Positions 1-5,428 of a stretch of 12,198 nt of DNA are shown here, one piece after another (positions within the stretch are counted from its first letter, which is position 1; every line of letters starts with the position of its first letter). The stretch comes from Kingella pumchi. GTDB taxonomy: Bacteria > Pseudomonadota > Gammaproteobacteria > Burkholderiales > Neisseriaceae. The translations under genes were made by a program, and so were the position numbers. The notes under the pieces are model-generated. The model searched no databases, was not told where the DNA came from, and saw only the letters and a list, made by a program, of their open reading frames with translations. The stretch is taken from NCBI RefSeq assembly GCF_022288825.1, contig NZ_JAKOOW010000001.1, positions 2,172-14,369 on the forward strand, in the 5' to 3' direction.

Positions 1-327
1 ATCGCTGCCGCCGGCGAGCTGGAACAATGCGAACAAATTTTCCGCGACAATATGGAAATCATGGTCTTCACCATGCCCTGCCCGAACCGGCAGTCCGACG
101 TGCTGCCGCCGGAAAAATTCGACGCCCACCTGCGCGCGGTAAACCGCTGCGAAGCGCTGGTTGCCGGCAAATACGCCGCCCAAAAAGAAGCCGTTCAGAG
201 CCGGCTGCACGCCTTCACCGCCCCGCGCGCCCGCGAAGTCGGCCGCATCCGCAACAACCCGCAGCAGATGCAGGCTTACTGCACCAAGCAAAACGCCACC
301 GCCCGCCGGCTGATGATGAAATACTAG
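1..327 (+). CDS. 3' end of an unrecognised protein gene
   Basis: The reading frame is open from the first base to the TAG at 325-327, so the start lies outside the window. The ATG at 52 is internal, because upstream codons in frame (reading IAAAGELEQCEQIFRD) are coherent protein-like sequence. The visible 108 residues are hydrophilic and rich in Ala, Arg and Gln, with a basic C-terminus ending RRLMMKY and four cysteines. No membrane segment or known motif is seen in this fragment. I do not recognise the family. An inverted DUS pair follows directly after the stop. The coding call rests on the open frame and on GC-rich codon use like the neighbouring genes. Confidence 0.7.
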   Translation: MAAAGELEQCEQIFRDNMEIMVFTMPCPNRQSDVLPPEKFDAHLRAVNRCEALVAGKYAAQKEAVQSRLHAFTAPRAREVGRIRNNPQQMQAYCTKQNATARRLMMKY

Positions 328-330
328 GAC

Positions 331-374
331 GCAGGCAGCCTGAAAATCCGGCCACACTATTTCAGGCTGCCTGC
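331..374. repeat. inverted pair of DNA uptake sequences after the partial gene
   Basis: Exact DUS copies lie at 333-344 (plus orientation) and 361-372 (reverse orientation). Together they give a 15-bp perfect stem, 331-345 with 360-374, around a 14-base loop. There is no T tract after the stem on the plus strand, so terminator function is uncertain. The position, directly after a stop codon, is where Neisseriaceae often place inverted DUS pairs. Confidence 0.8.
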
Positions 375-393
375 CACGCCGAAGGAGATCCCC

Positions 394-852
394 ATGTCCC
401 ACTATCCAAACGCCCTAACCGCCTACCAAAACGAAGACTGGATGCAAGCCTTCGCCTGCCTGCAGCGCGGCGCAGCCGCAGGCGAAGCAGACTGTTACAA
501 CCTGCTTGCCGTGTGCTGCGAATACGGCCAAGGCACCGCGCAAAACTGCTGCCAAGCCGTGCGCTGGTACCGCCGCGCCATTCGCGCAGGCGATTCGTCT
601 GCCGTCAGCAATCTGGCAGATTTATTGGACAAGTCCAGCAAAACACGGCGGGCGGAATACTGGTACCGCCAAGCCTTAGGTAAAGGCGGCGACGAGAAAC
701 TTGCCTATGCCGAATTTCTGCTGCGGCAAAATCCCACACCCAGCCCGACTGTTATCCGGCTGCTGCAGCAAGCCGCCGCGCCCAATATCCACACCAGCGA
801 AGCCGTGCAAGAGCGTGCCGCCCAATGGCTACGCCAATTTCAGGCAGCCTGA
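394..852 (+). CDS. small cytoplasmic Sel1-repeat (TPR-like) protein
   Basis: The product is 152 residues. It starts at ATG 394 behind a good ribosome binding site, AAGGAGAT, at about 382-389. It begins with hydrophilic residues and has no signal peptide, so it probably stays in the cytoplasm. Sel1-like helical repeats can be read at about residues 14-30, 31-66 (CYNLLAV...YGQGTAQN...A..WYRRAI..G, the clearest) and 67-100 (A.SNLADLLD...AEYWYRQAL). The region after residue 110 is less repeat-like. Sel1 repeats form alpha-alpha scaffolds for protein binding, and the partner here is unknown. The last codons, FQAA then TGA, are made of a DUS. It is not closely similar to the exported Sel1 protein at 8873-9781. 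Confidence 0.85.
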   Translation: MSHYPNALTAYQNEDWMQAFACLQRGAAAGEADCYNLLAVCCEYGQGTAQNCCQAVRWYRRAIRAGDSSAVSNLADLLDKSSKTRRAEYWYRQALGKGGDEKLAYAEFLLRQNPTPSPTVIRLLQQAAAPNIHTSEAVQERAAQWLRQFQAA

Positions 853-853
853 A
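842..853 (+). repeat. DNA uptake sequence overlapping a stop codon
   Basis: This is an exact AGGCAGCCTGAA. Its TGA (850-852) is the stop codon of the Sel1-repeat gene. It sits in TTTCAGGCAGCCTGAAAA, so the minus strand also reads AGGCTGCCTGAA (the AG-simDUS dialect) through the same bases. Confidence 0.9.
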
Positions 854-982
854 AACCAAATGTTTGGCGCTTAACATTCCCGCTCAAGCCCAAAGGCAGC
901 CTGCGTAGCGAAGCGGAGTTGCGCAGCTAAAACCGCCGACAGCCCTTTTCAGACTGCCCATCCCCAAACACAAGGAAGCCCC
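853..982. other. intergenic stretch with two degenerate DUS
   Basis: A degenerate DUS, AGGCAGCCTGCG (894-905, 10 of 12), runs into a short GC-rich motif containing GTAGCGAAGCGGAGTTGCGC. Near 948-958 there is a reverse-oriented degenerate copy (TTCAGACTGCC). The ribosome binding site AAGGAAG for the next gene is at about 972-978. No coding sequence was seen here. Confidence 0.5.
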
Positions 983-1813
983 ATGAACATCCTGCTGCTC
1001 GGCGCCGGCGGCTTTATCGGCCGCCGCACCGCCCGCCGTCTGCGTGATGCCGGCCACAGCGTCCGCACCCCGCCGCATGCCGACCTCGATTTGCTGCGCC
1101 TGCGCCAAGATGCCGCCATGCCGCTGTTGGCAGGCTGCGATGCGGTGGTGAACTGCGTCGGCGTGATGAGCCGCCATGCCGGCGTTTTGGAAACCGTCCA
1201 CCACCGCACACCCGCCCTGCTGGCCGCCTGGGCGCGGGAAGCCGGCGTGCGCCGCTGGGTGCAGCTCTCCGCACTCGGCGCCGACGCCGCCCATTTCGCC
1301 CCCTTTCTCGCCAGCAAAGGACGCGGCGACGATGCCGTGGCCGAACGCATCGACACCGCCATCGCCCGCCCGTCGGTAGTGTACGGGCGCGGCGGCACCA
1401 GCTGCGAGCTGTTTATCAAACTCGCCCGCCTGAGCGTTCTGCCCCTGCCCGCCGGAGGCGCCTTCGACTTGCAGCCCGTACACGCCGAAGATGTTGCCGA
1501 CGGCTTGGTCGCGCTGCTGTCCGCCCCGTCCGGCAGCATTGTCGAAATGGCCGGCAGCCTAAAAACCACGCTCGCCGGCTATCTCGCCATCCTGCGCCGC
1601 ACCCTGCACGGCAAAGCCCCCGCCACAATTCTGCCCATTCCCCTAACCCTGCTCAAACCCATGCTGCCGCTCACCAATCTTCTGAGTAACGGTTTTCTCA
1701 GCCCCGACAGCATCCGCCTGCTGCAACAAGGCTCCTGCGCCGACACTTCTCCTTTCGCCGCCCTAATCGGCCGCGAACCACTGGGCGCGGAACAGTTTGC
1801 ACAGACGGATTAG
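983..1813 (+). CDS. atypical SDR-family NAD(P)-binding protein
   Basis: The 276-residue protein has an N-terminal Rossmann dinucleotide-binding motif, GAGGFIG (residues 7-13, GxxGxxG), right after the first strand MNILLL. Later SDR landmarks are VVNCVGV (about 55-61), SALGAD (96-101), RPSVVYG (129-135) and QPVHAEDVA (164-172). The usual YxxxK catalytic pair is replaced by FLASK at 108-112, so it may be non-catalytic or of the atypical (NDUFA9-like or NmrA-like) class. These often act as redox sensors or assembly factors. The C-terminal third is hydrophobic (PIPLTLLKPMLPLTNLL). Start ATG 983 has AAGGAAG just upstream. A degenerate DUS at 1552-1563 encodes GSLK at residues 191-194. The substrate is unknown. 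Confidence 0.85.
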   Translation: MNILLLGAGGFIGRRTARRLRDAGHSVRTPPHADLDLLRLRQDAAMPLLAGCDAVVNCVGVMSRHAGVLETVHHRTPALLAAWAREAGVRRWVQLSALGADAAHFAPFLASKGRGDDAVAERIDTAIARPSVVYGRGGTSCELFIKLARLSVLPLPAGGAFDLQPVHAEDVADGLVALLSAPSGSIVEMAGSLKTTLAGYLAILRRTLHGKAPATILPIPLTLLKPMLPLTNLLSNGFLSPDSIRLLQQGSCADTSPFAALIGREPLGAEQFAQTD

Positions 1814-1830
1814 CCGTTGCGCGAATAGGC

Positions 1831-1876
1831 AAAGGCAGCCTGAAAACCGAATTTGCGGCTTTCAGGCTGCCTTTTT
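1831..1876 (+). terminator. DUS-pair intrinsic terminator after the SDR gene
   Basis: The plus DUS 1833-1844 and reverse DUS 1861-1872 form a perfect 15-bp stem, 1831-1845 with 1860-1874. A 14-base loop separates the arms and a run of five T (1872-1876) follows. This is the classical shape of a Rho-independent terminator built from two uptake sequences, 17 bases beyond the SDR stop codon. Confidence 0.85.
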
Positions 1877-2009
1877 CATTGGATTTCCAAACGTAGGGGG
1901 CACACCATTTATCATTTACCAGCAGCCGCTTATTGCTTATGGTGCGCGGTGCGCAACCCTACAGTCCGCTTGCTATACTTTAAAGTTACGCAAATAAAAA
2001 ATCACATAC
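1877..2009. other. gene-free stretch with an imperfect inverted repeat
   Basis: GTAGGGGGCACACCAT at 1893-1908 recurs in imperfect inverted form at 1939-1962, from ATGGTGCGCGG through to ACCCTAC. This looks like the paired ends of a small repetitive element. From about 1970 the composition turns strongly AT-rich. No coding sequence is seen. Confidence 0.45.
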
Positions 2010-2582
2010 TTAATTAATACTTGGAAAAAGATATAATAAAATCATTATTGAACCCAGACAAACAAGCGCGGTAATGTTAAATTTTTTATCCACATGGAAG
2101 AGCATTGTTATTATGGGCGTATAAGTTATTATCATCATAAAGAAAATTAAATATTTATTGTAAAATAGGCTGTATTGCTTATTTAACTCCACTATTCTGT
2201 CGGAAACAGTAAAATCCCTTAGGATTTTATTTTTATCTTGGTAGCTTAATTTCTTCAAGTGCGAGCTGGAAATAATTTTTCTGCCGTCATTCTCTTGGTA
2301 ATAGGCAATAACTAACGTTACATGCTCAATTTTTTCTATTTCAGCATCACAAATGCTCTCTCTTATTTCATTTACAGTTCGATCGCATAATATACTGTAT
2401 TTTCCATTATCTAGTTTTAAATATTTTGTTCCTTTTCCTGTGGAATCAATATAAAAATTTGGGTTGTTCTCCGTATGTGTCAAATACAATGGCTTAGAAA
2501 ATAAAAAGGTGCTGCAAGATACCCATATCCAAAAAATACTTACCAGAATAAAAATAATGAAATCAAGAAAAGATTTTTTCAT
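2010..2582 (-). CDS. AT-rich orphan gene for a small membrane protein
   Basis: The product is 190 residues with no recognised family. Membrane segments are predicted by eye at about 7-28 (LDFIIFILVSIFWIWVSC), 143-163 and 169-187. Between them lies a charged, Lys- and Glu-rich domain (about 30-140) with two cysteines, C66 and C78, that could pair if the domain faces the periplasm. Base composition is very unlike the neighbours: 13 of 60 bases are G or C at 2101-2160 and 21 of 60 at 2281-2340, and codons end mostly in A or T. It contains no uptake sequence. The start codon ATG 2582 has no clear ribosome binding site. Composition and the broken ABC gene beside it suggest horizontal acquisition. 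Function is unknown. Confidence 0.7.
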   Translation of the reverse strand: MKKSFLDFIIFILVSIFWIWVSCSTFLFSKPLYLTHTENNPNFYIDSTGKGTKYLKLDNGKYSILCDRTVNEIRESICDAEIEKIEHVTLVIAYYQENDGRKIISSSHLKKLSYQDKNKILRDFTVSDRIVELNKQYSLFYNKYLIFFMMIITYTPIITMLFHVDKKFNITALVCLGSIMILLYLFPSIN

Positions 2583-2637
2583 AGCTTATAAATATACAAA
2601 TCTCAGCAATAATAAATACTTAGATTAATCAAATATA
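2583..2637. other. AT-rich upstream region of the orphan membrane gene
   Basis: This short region is almost entirely A and T. It holds several -10-like hexamers on the minus strand, but no convincing -35/-10 pair could be fixed. Confidence 0.3.
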
Positions 2638-2727
2638 CTATATTAACTGAATTTTGTCCACGACGATAATACGGTACGCCATTCGTAAGATAGGCAGGCG
2701 GTGGGCGATAATCAGCACGGTTCGTTT
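2638..2727 (-). pseudogene. remnant of an ABC-transporter ATPase C-terminus
   Basis: Reading the minus strand from 2727 gives RKRTVLIIAHRLPILRMA, then YRIIVVDKIQLI and a TAG at 2638-2640. The AHRL H-loop signature followed by a strand like RIIVVDKG is typical of the end of an ABC ATPase domain, as in exporters of the MsbA and HlyB type. The Walker A, Walker B and LSGGQ motifs are absent. Homology stops just where the AT-rich DNA begins (VDK is followed by IQLI and a stop). This is the last relic of a gene, cut by insertion or deletion. It is too short to name. Confidence 0.65.
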
Positions 2728-2768
2728 ACGGCATGGCGATGCGCTGGCTACCGGAGCAAAAAGAACAA

Positions 2769-2813
2769 AAAAGCAGTCTGAAAACTGGTTCTCCCGGTTT
2801 TCAGGCTGCTTTT
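2769..2813 (-). terminator. DUS-pair terminator of gltX
   Basis: AAAAGCAGTCTGAAAAC (2769-2785) pairs with GTTTTCAGGCTGCTTTT (2797-2813) over 17 positions with one mismatch (2777/2805) around an 11-base loop. On the minus strand the stem is followed by a run of six T, as expected for an intrinsic terminator. It lies 16 bases beyond the gltX stop codon. Both arms are one or two bases away from the exact DUS. Confidence 0.8.
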
Positions 2814-2828
2814 ATCAATAGTAGCGGT

Positions 2829-4229
2829 CTAACCGCGCATCCGCCGCAGTACTTCTTCTTTGCCGATCAGCGCCAGCACGGCATCGACCGACGGGGTTTT
2901 GGCGGTGCCGCAGACGGCCAGGCGCAGGGGCATGCCGAGTTTGCCCATTTTGATGCCTTCTTCGTCGCAGAAGGGTTTGAACAGGGCGTGGATGCCTTCG
3001 GCCGTCCAATCGCCTTCGGGCAGCGCTTCGAGTTTGGCGGCAAAGCGCTGCATGCGTGCGGGAGCTTCGTCGTCCCAGTGTTTGGCAACGTCAGCTTCGG
3101 CGGGGACGGCTTTGCGGTAGAAATAGGCGCATTCGTCGGCCAGCGCGTTCAAATCTTGGGCGCGGTCTTTGACCAGCGCCAGCACGTCGGCCAGCGCGGG
3201 GCGCTCGGCGGGGACGATGCCTTGTTGTTCCAAGCGCGGCCGTACCAGCTCGGCCAGCGCGGCATTATCCGCCGCTTTGATGTGCTCGCCGTTGATCCAA
3301 TACAGTTTTTTCATGTCCATGCGGCTGGCGGACGAAGACACGTCTTTCAAATCAAACCATTCGACAAACTGGCGCATGGTGAAAAATTCGTCGTCGCCGT
3401 GCGCCCAGCCCAGCCGTGCCAGATAGTTGAGCATGGCTTCGGGCAGGATGCCCAGGCTGTCGAATTCGGTGATGGCAACGGTGTCGCCGCTGCGCTTGGA
3501 AATTTTGCGCCCCTGCTCGTTGAGTATCATCGGCAGGTGGGCGTACTGCGGCGGATTCACGCCCAGCGCTTTGAAAATATTGATTTGTTTTGGAGTGTTG
3601 TTCACATGGTCGTCACCGCGGATTACATGGGTGATGCCCATATCGAAATCGTCGGCGACCACGCAGAAATTGTAGGTGGGCGTGCCGTCGGCGCGGGCGA
3701 TAATCAGATCGTCGAGCGCGGAATTGGGGATGGAAATTTCGCCTTTTACCAAGTCGTTCCAAATGGTTACGCCGTCAATCGGGGTTTTGAAGCGGACAAC
3801 CGGCTCGCGGCCGGCGGGGATTTCGGGCAGGGTTTTACCGGGCTCGGGGCGCCAGCGCCGATCGTAGGTGGCGGTGCCTTCGCGCTCGGCTTTTTCGCGC
3901 ATGGCGGCCAGCTCTTCCTTGCTGCAATAGCAGTGATAAGCGTGGCCGTCGGCCAGCAGTTTTTGAATCAGCTCTTTATAGCGCGGGAAGTTTTGGGTCT
4001 GGTAAACGATGCGGTGTTCGTTGTCGGCATCCAGTCCCACCCATTTCATGCCGTCGAGAATAATCTGCACCGATTCGGCGGTGGAGCGCTCCAAATCGGT
4101 GTCTTCGATGCGCAGCAGAAATTCGCCGCCGTGGTGTTTGGCAAACGCCCAGGAATACAGCGCGGTGCGCACGCCGCCGATGTGCAGATAGCCGGTGGGG
4201 CTGGGGGCGAAACGGGTTTTTACGGTCAT
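2829..4229 (-). CDS. gltX: glutamyl-tRNA synthetase
   Basis: This class I aminoacyl-tRNA synthetase charges tRNA-Glu with glutamate in the cytoplasm. The 466-residue length is normal for the bacterial enzyme. The N-terminus RFAPSPTGYLHIGG (6-19) carries the HIGH-type signature, and KISKR at 242-246 is the KMSKS-type loop. LRIEDTD (39-45) and YNFCVVADD (186-194) are also family landmarks. The start is ATG 4229, with AAAGG seven bases upstream. A longer frame opening at a GTG at 4328 is unlikely, because the extra residues are not GluRS-like and cross a promoter. C100 and C102 are present, but the second pair of zinc ligands known from the E. coli enzyme appears as RRWRPE, so zinc is probably not bound. 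It is transcribed alone, divergent from the TatD gene. Confidence 0.97.
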   Translation of the reverse strand: MTVKTRFAPSPTGYLHIGGVRTALYSWAFAKHHGGEFLLRIEDTDLERSTAESVQIILDGMKWVGLDADNEHRIVYQTQNFPRYKELIQKLLADGHAYHCYCSKEELAAMREKAEREGTATYDRRWRPEPGKTLPEIPAGREPVVRFKTPIDGVTIWNDLVKGEISIPNSALDDLIIARADGTPTYNFCVVADDFDMGITHVIRGDDHVNNTPKQINIFKALGVNPPQYAHLPMILNEQGRKISKRSGDTVAITEFDSLGILPEAMLNYLARLGWAHGDDEFFTMRQFVEWFDLKDVSSSASRMDMKKLYWINGEHIKAADNAALAELVRPRLEQQGIVPAERPALADVLALVKDRAQDLNALADECAYFYRKAVPAEADVAKHWDDEAPARMQRFAAKLEALPEGDWTAEGIHALFKPFCDEEGIKMGKLGMPLRLAVCGTAKTPSVDAVLALIGKEEVLRRMRG

Positions 4230-4264
4230 GGTTCGGCCTTTGTTTGAAATCGCAAAAGGGCGGC

Positions 4265-4292
4265 ATTGTAACGTCTGCCGCAGCTTTGATAA
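4265..4292 (-). promoter_or_regulatory. probable sigma-70 promoter of gltX
   Basis: On the minus strand TTATCA (4287-4292) and TACAAT (4265-4270) are separated by 16 bases. The -10 matches the consensus at five of six positions and the -35 at four. The expected transcription start is near 4258, giving a leader of about 30 bases that carries the AAAGG ribosome binding site. Confidence 0.5.
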
Positions 4293-4297
4293 ACCGC

Positions 4298-4309
4298 AGT
4301 CAGCCTGAA
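4298..4309 (+). repeat. one-mismatch DNA uptake sequence
   Basis: AGTCAGCCTGAA matches the DUS at 11 of 12 positions. It lies just upstream of the gltX promoter. Confidence 0.6.
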
Positions 4310-4340
4310 AACGGCGCCCGCCCGCCACGGGATGGGCATA

Positions 4341-4382
4341 TTTTTCAGGCTGCCTTTGTCTTGCCGAAGGCAGCCTGAAAAA
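4341..4382. repeat. inverted DUS pair between divergent gltX and tatD genes
   Basis: Reverse DUS 4344-4355 and plus DUS 4368-4379 give a perfect 16-bp stem (4341-4356 with 4367-4382) and a 10-base loop. The T-rich end precedes the stem on each strand rather than following it, so it lacks the terminator layout. It sits between two outward-facing promoters, not at a gene end. Confidence 0.8.
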
Positions 4383-4429
4383 TCGGGCGGCATATCGCGC
4401 CGATAGTCCGCCCGCCAGCCGCCCTGCGC

Positions 4430-4435
4430 TACAAT
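4430..4435 (+). promoter_or_regulatory. -10 element placing the transcription start at the tatD ATG
   Basis: TACAAT at 4430-4435 ends six bases before the ATG at 4442. A start point seven bases after the -10 would be the A of that ATG, giving a leaderless mRNA. No ribosome binding site is visible upstream. The -35 region (near 4407-4412) is poor, so the call is tentative. Confidence 0.4.
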
Positions 4436-4441
4436 CGCGCC

Positions 4442-5266
4442 ATGCTTACCGATACCCATTGCCATCTGGCCGATCCGCTGCTGGCGGGCGATGCCGTTTG
4501 TCCCGATTCGCCGCAGCTGGCGGCAACGCTGGCGCAGGCTCATGCGGCCGGCGTTAGCGGCTTTGTCGTTCCCGCCGCCTGTGCTGCCGACTGGCCGCGG
4601 GTGCTGGCGCTCAAAGACATCGCCGGCGTGCGCGCGCTGGCGCTGGGCATCCATCCGTGGCACGCCGGCGAAATGTTTTCAGGCAGCCTGAAAACCACCA
4701 TCGACCGTTTGGCGCAGCTGGAAGACATGCTGCGGCAGAACCCGCAGCTGTGGGTGGGCGAAATCGGGCTCGACTACCTGCCGCGGCCGGATATGCCGGA
4801 CAAAGCCGTCCAACAGGCCGCGCTGCGCGCCCAGCTCGAACTGGCGCAGCGCTACCGCCGGCCGCTTATCCTGCACAATCTGCGCGCCACCGCCGACATT
4901 CTGCGCCTGCTGCGCGAAACTGCGTTTGACTGCGGCGGCATTGCCCACGCTTTTTCAGGCAGCCTGGAAGAAGCACGCGCGCTCATTGACGCCGGCCTGC
5001 TGATCGGCATCGGCTCGCTGCTGCTCAATCCCAATGCCCGCAAGGCGCAGCGCGCCGCCGCCGAACTGCCGGCCGAGAGCATCGTGCTGGAAACCGACAG
5101 CCCGTTTATGCTCGGCAACACCGTCAATACGCCGGCCAATCTGCGTCGCATCGCCGAAACGGCGGCCGCTCTGCGCGGCACCGACCTGCACACGCTGGCA
5201 TCGCAATGCGAGCAGAACTTGCAAAAACTGCTGCCCCGCCCCCATCTGCCGTTTCAGGCAGTCTGA
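4442..5266 (+). CDS. TatD-family metal-dependent hydrolase
   Basis: TatD proteins are TIM-barrel hydrolases with two metal ions. Several have DNase activity (TatD, YcfH, YjjV), and the true substrate here is unknown. All expected ligands are visible in the 274 residues: H6 and H8 (DTHCH), E107 (VGEIGLD), H145 (LILHN), H169 (HAFSG) and D219 (LETDSPF). The length is near the family norm. Start ATG 4442 opens directly on the conserved first strand and lacks a ribosome binding site. Residues 79-86 (FSGSLKTT) are encoded by an exact DUS and its flank at a point between the HPWHA motif and the next helix, and look like an added loop. The gene ends in a one-mismatch DUS (FQAV, TGA) that is also part of its terminator. 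Confidence 0.93.
   Translation: MLTDTHCHLADPLLAGDAVCPDSPQLAATLAQAHAAGVSGFVVPAACAADWPRVLALKDIAGVRALALGIHPWHAGEMFSGSLKTTIDRLAQLEDMLRQNPQLWVGEIGLDYLPRPDMPDKAVQQAALRAQLELAQRYRRPLILHNLRATADILRLLRETAFDCGGIAHAFSGSLEEARALIDAGLLIGIGSLLLNPNARKAQRAAAELPAESIVLETDSPFMLGNTVNTPANLRRIAETAAALRGTDLHTLASQCEQNLQKLLPRPHLPFQAV
4681..4692 (+). repeat. exact DUS inside the tatD coding sequence
   Basis: AGGCAGCCTGAA lies in frame and encodes GSLK. The surrounding TTTTCAGGCAGCCTGAAAA has the same extended form as intergenic copies. The minus strand carries the simDUS spelling over the same bases. Confidence 0.9.
4957..4968 (+). repeat. one-mismatch DUS over the HAFSGS motif of tatD
   Basis: AGGCAGCCTGGA (11 of 12) encodes GSLE within HAFSGSLEEA. 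That motif is conserved in TatD proteins, so here the uptake sequence has been fitted onto native residues rather than added. The minus strand reads an exact AGGCTGCCTGAA at 4954-4965. Confidence 0.6.
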
Positions 5267-5280
5267 AAACGGCTTTTGTT
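5248..5280 (+). terminator. intrinsic terminator overlapping the tatD stop codon
   Basis: GCCGTTTCAG (5248-5257) pairs with CTGAAAACGGC (5263-5273), with one bulged A and a five-base loop. TTTTGTTT follows. The hairpin includes a DUS variant, AGGCAGTCTGAA (5256-5267), and the stop codon TGA at 5264-5266. Confidence 0.75.
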
Positions 5281-5326
5281 TGGCAAATTATGGTTTTTTT
5301 CGCCCCCTGCCGCCGCCATTAAGGAT

Positions 5327-5356
5327 TTGCCAAGTTTTGTAAAATTAGTTTATGAT
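5327..5356 (+). promoter_or_regulatory. probable sigma-70 promoter of acnB
   Basis: TTGCCA (5327-5332) and TATGAT (5351-5356) are separated by 18 bases. The -35 matches the consensus at four of six positions and the -10 at five. The leader to the acnB ATG would be about 65 bases, and AAAAGGAA (about 5415-5422) is the ribosome binding site. Confidence 0.6.
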
Positions 5357-5428
5357 GCAAGCGTCTAAGCGCCCGGTTCGCCCGAGTGTGCGACACACAA
5401 GAAAAACACGAACGAAAAGGAACCCGAA

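Noticed and set aside
331..374. Inverted repeats as ends of an insertion sequence
   Set aside because: The arms are DUS copies found all over the window, with only a short loop between them and no transposase gene.
27..683. Plus-strand open frame of 218 codons
   Set aside because: The translation is Arg/Pro-rich shadow sequence. It overlaps the partial gene (1-327) and the Sel1 gene (394-852), which has a strong ribosome binding site.
884..1569. Two minus-strand open frames over the SDR gene
   Set aside because: They are shadows of the SDR gene, which has a Rossmann motif, a ribosome binding site and a terminator.
2733..4247. Long plus-strand open frame of 504 codons
   Set aside because: It lies antisense to gltX, whose signature motifs and length are unmistakable. 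The translation is low-complexity Gly/Ala/Phe/His, typical of the antisense of a GC-rich gene.
4230..4328. N-terminal extension of GltX from a GTG at 4328
   Set aside because: GluRS proteins start at the equivalent of MTVKTRFAPSPTG. The extra residues cross the likely promoter.
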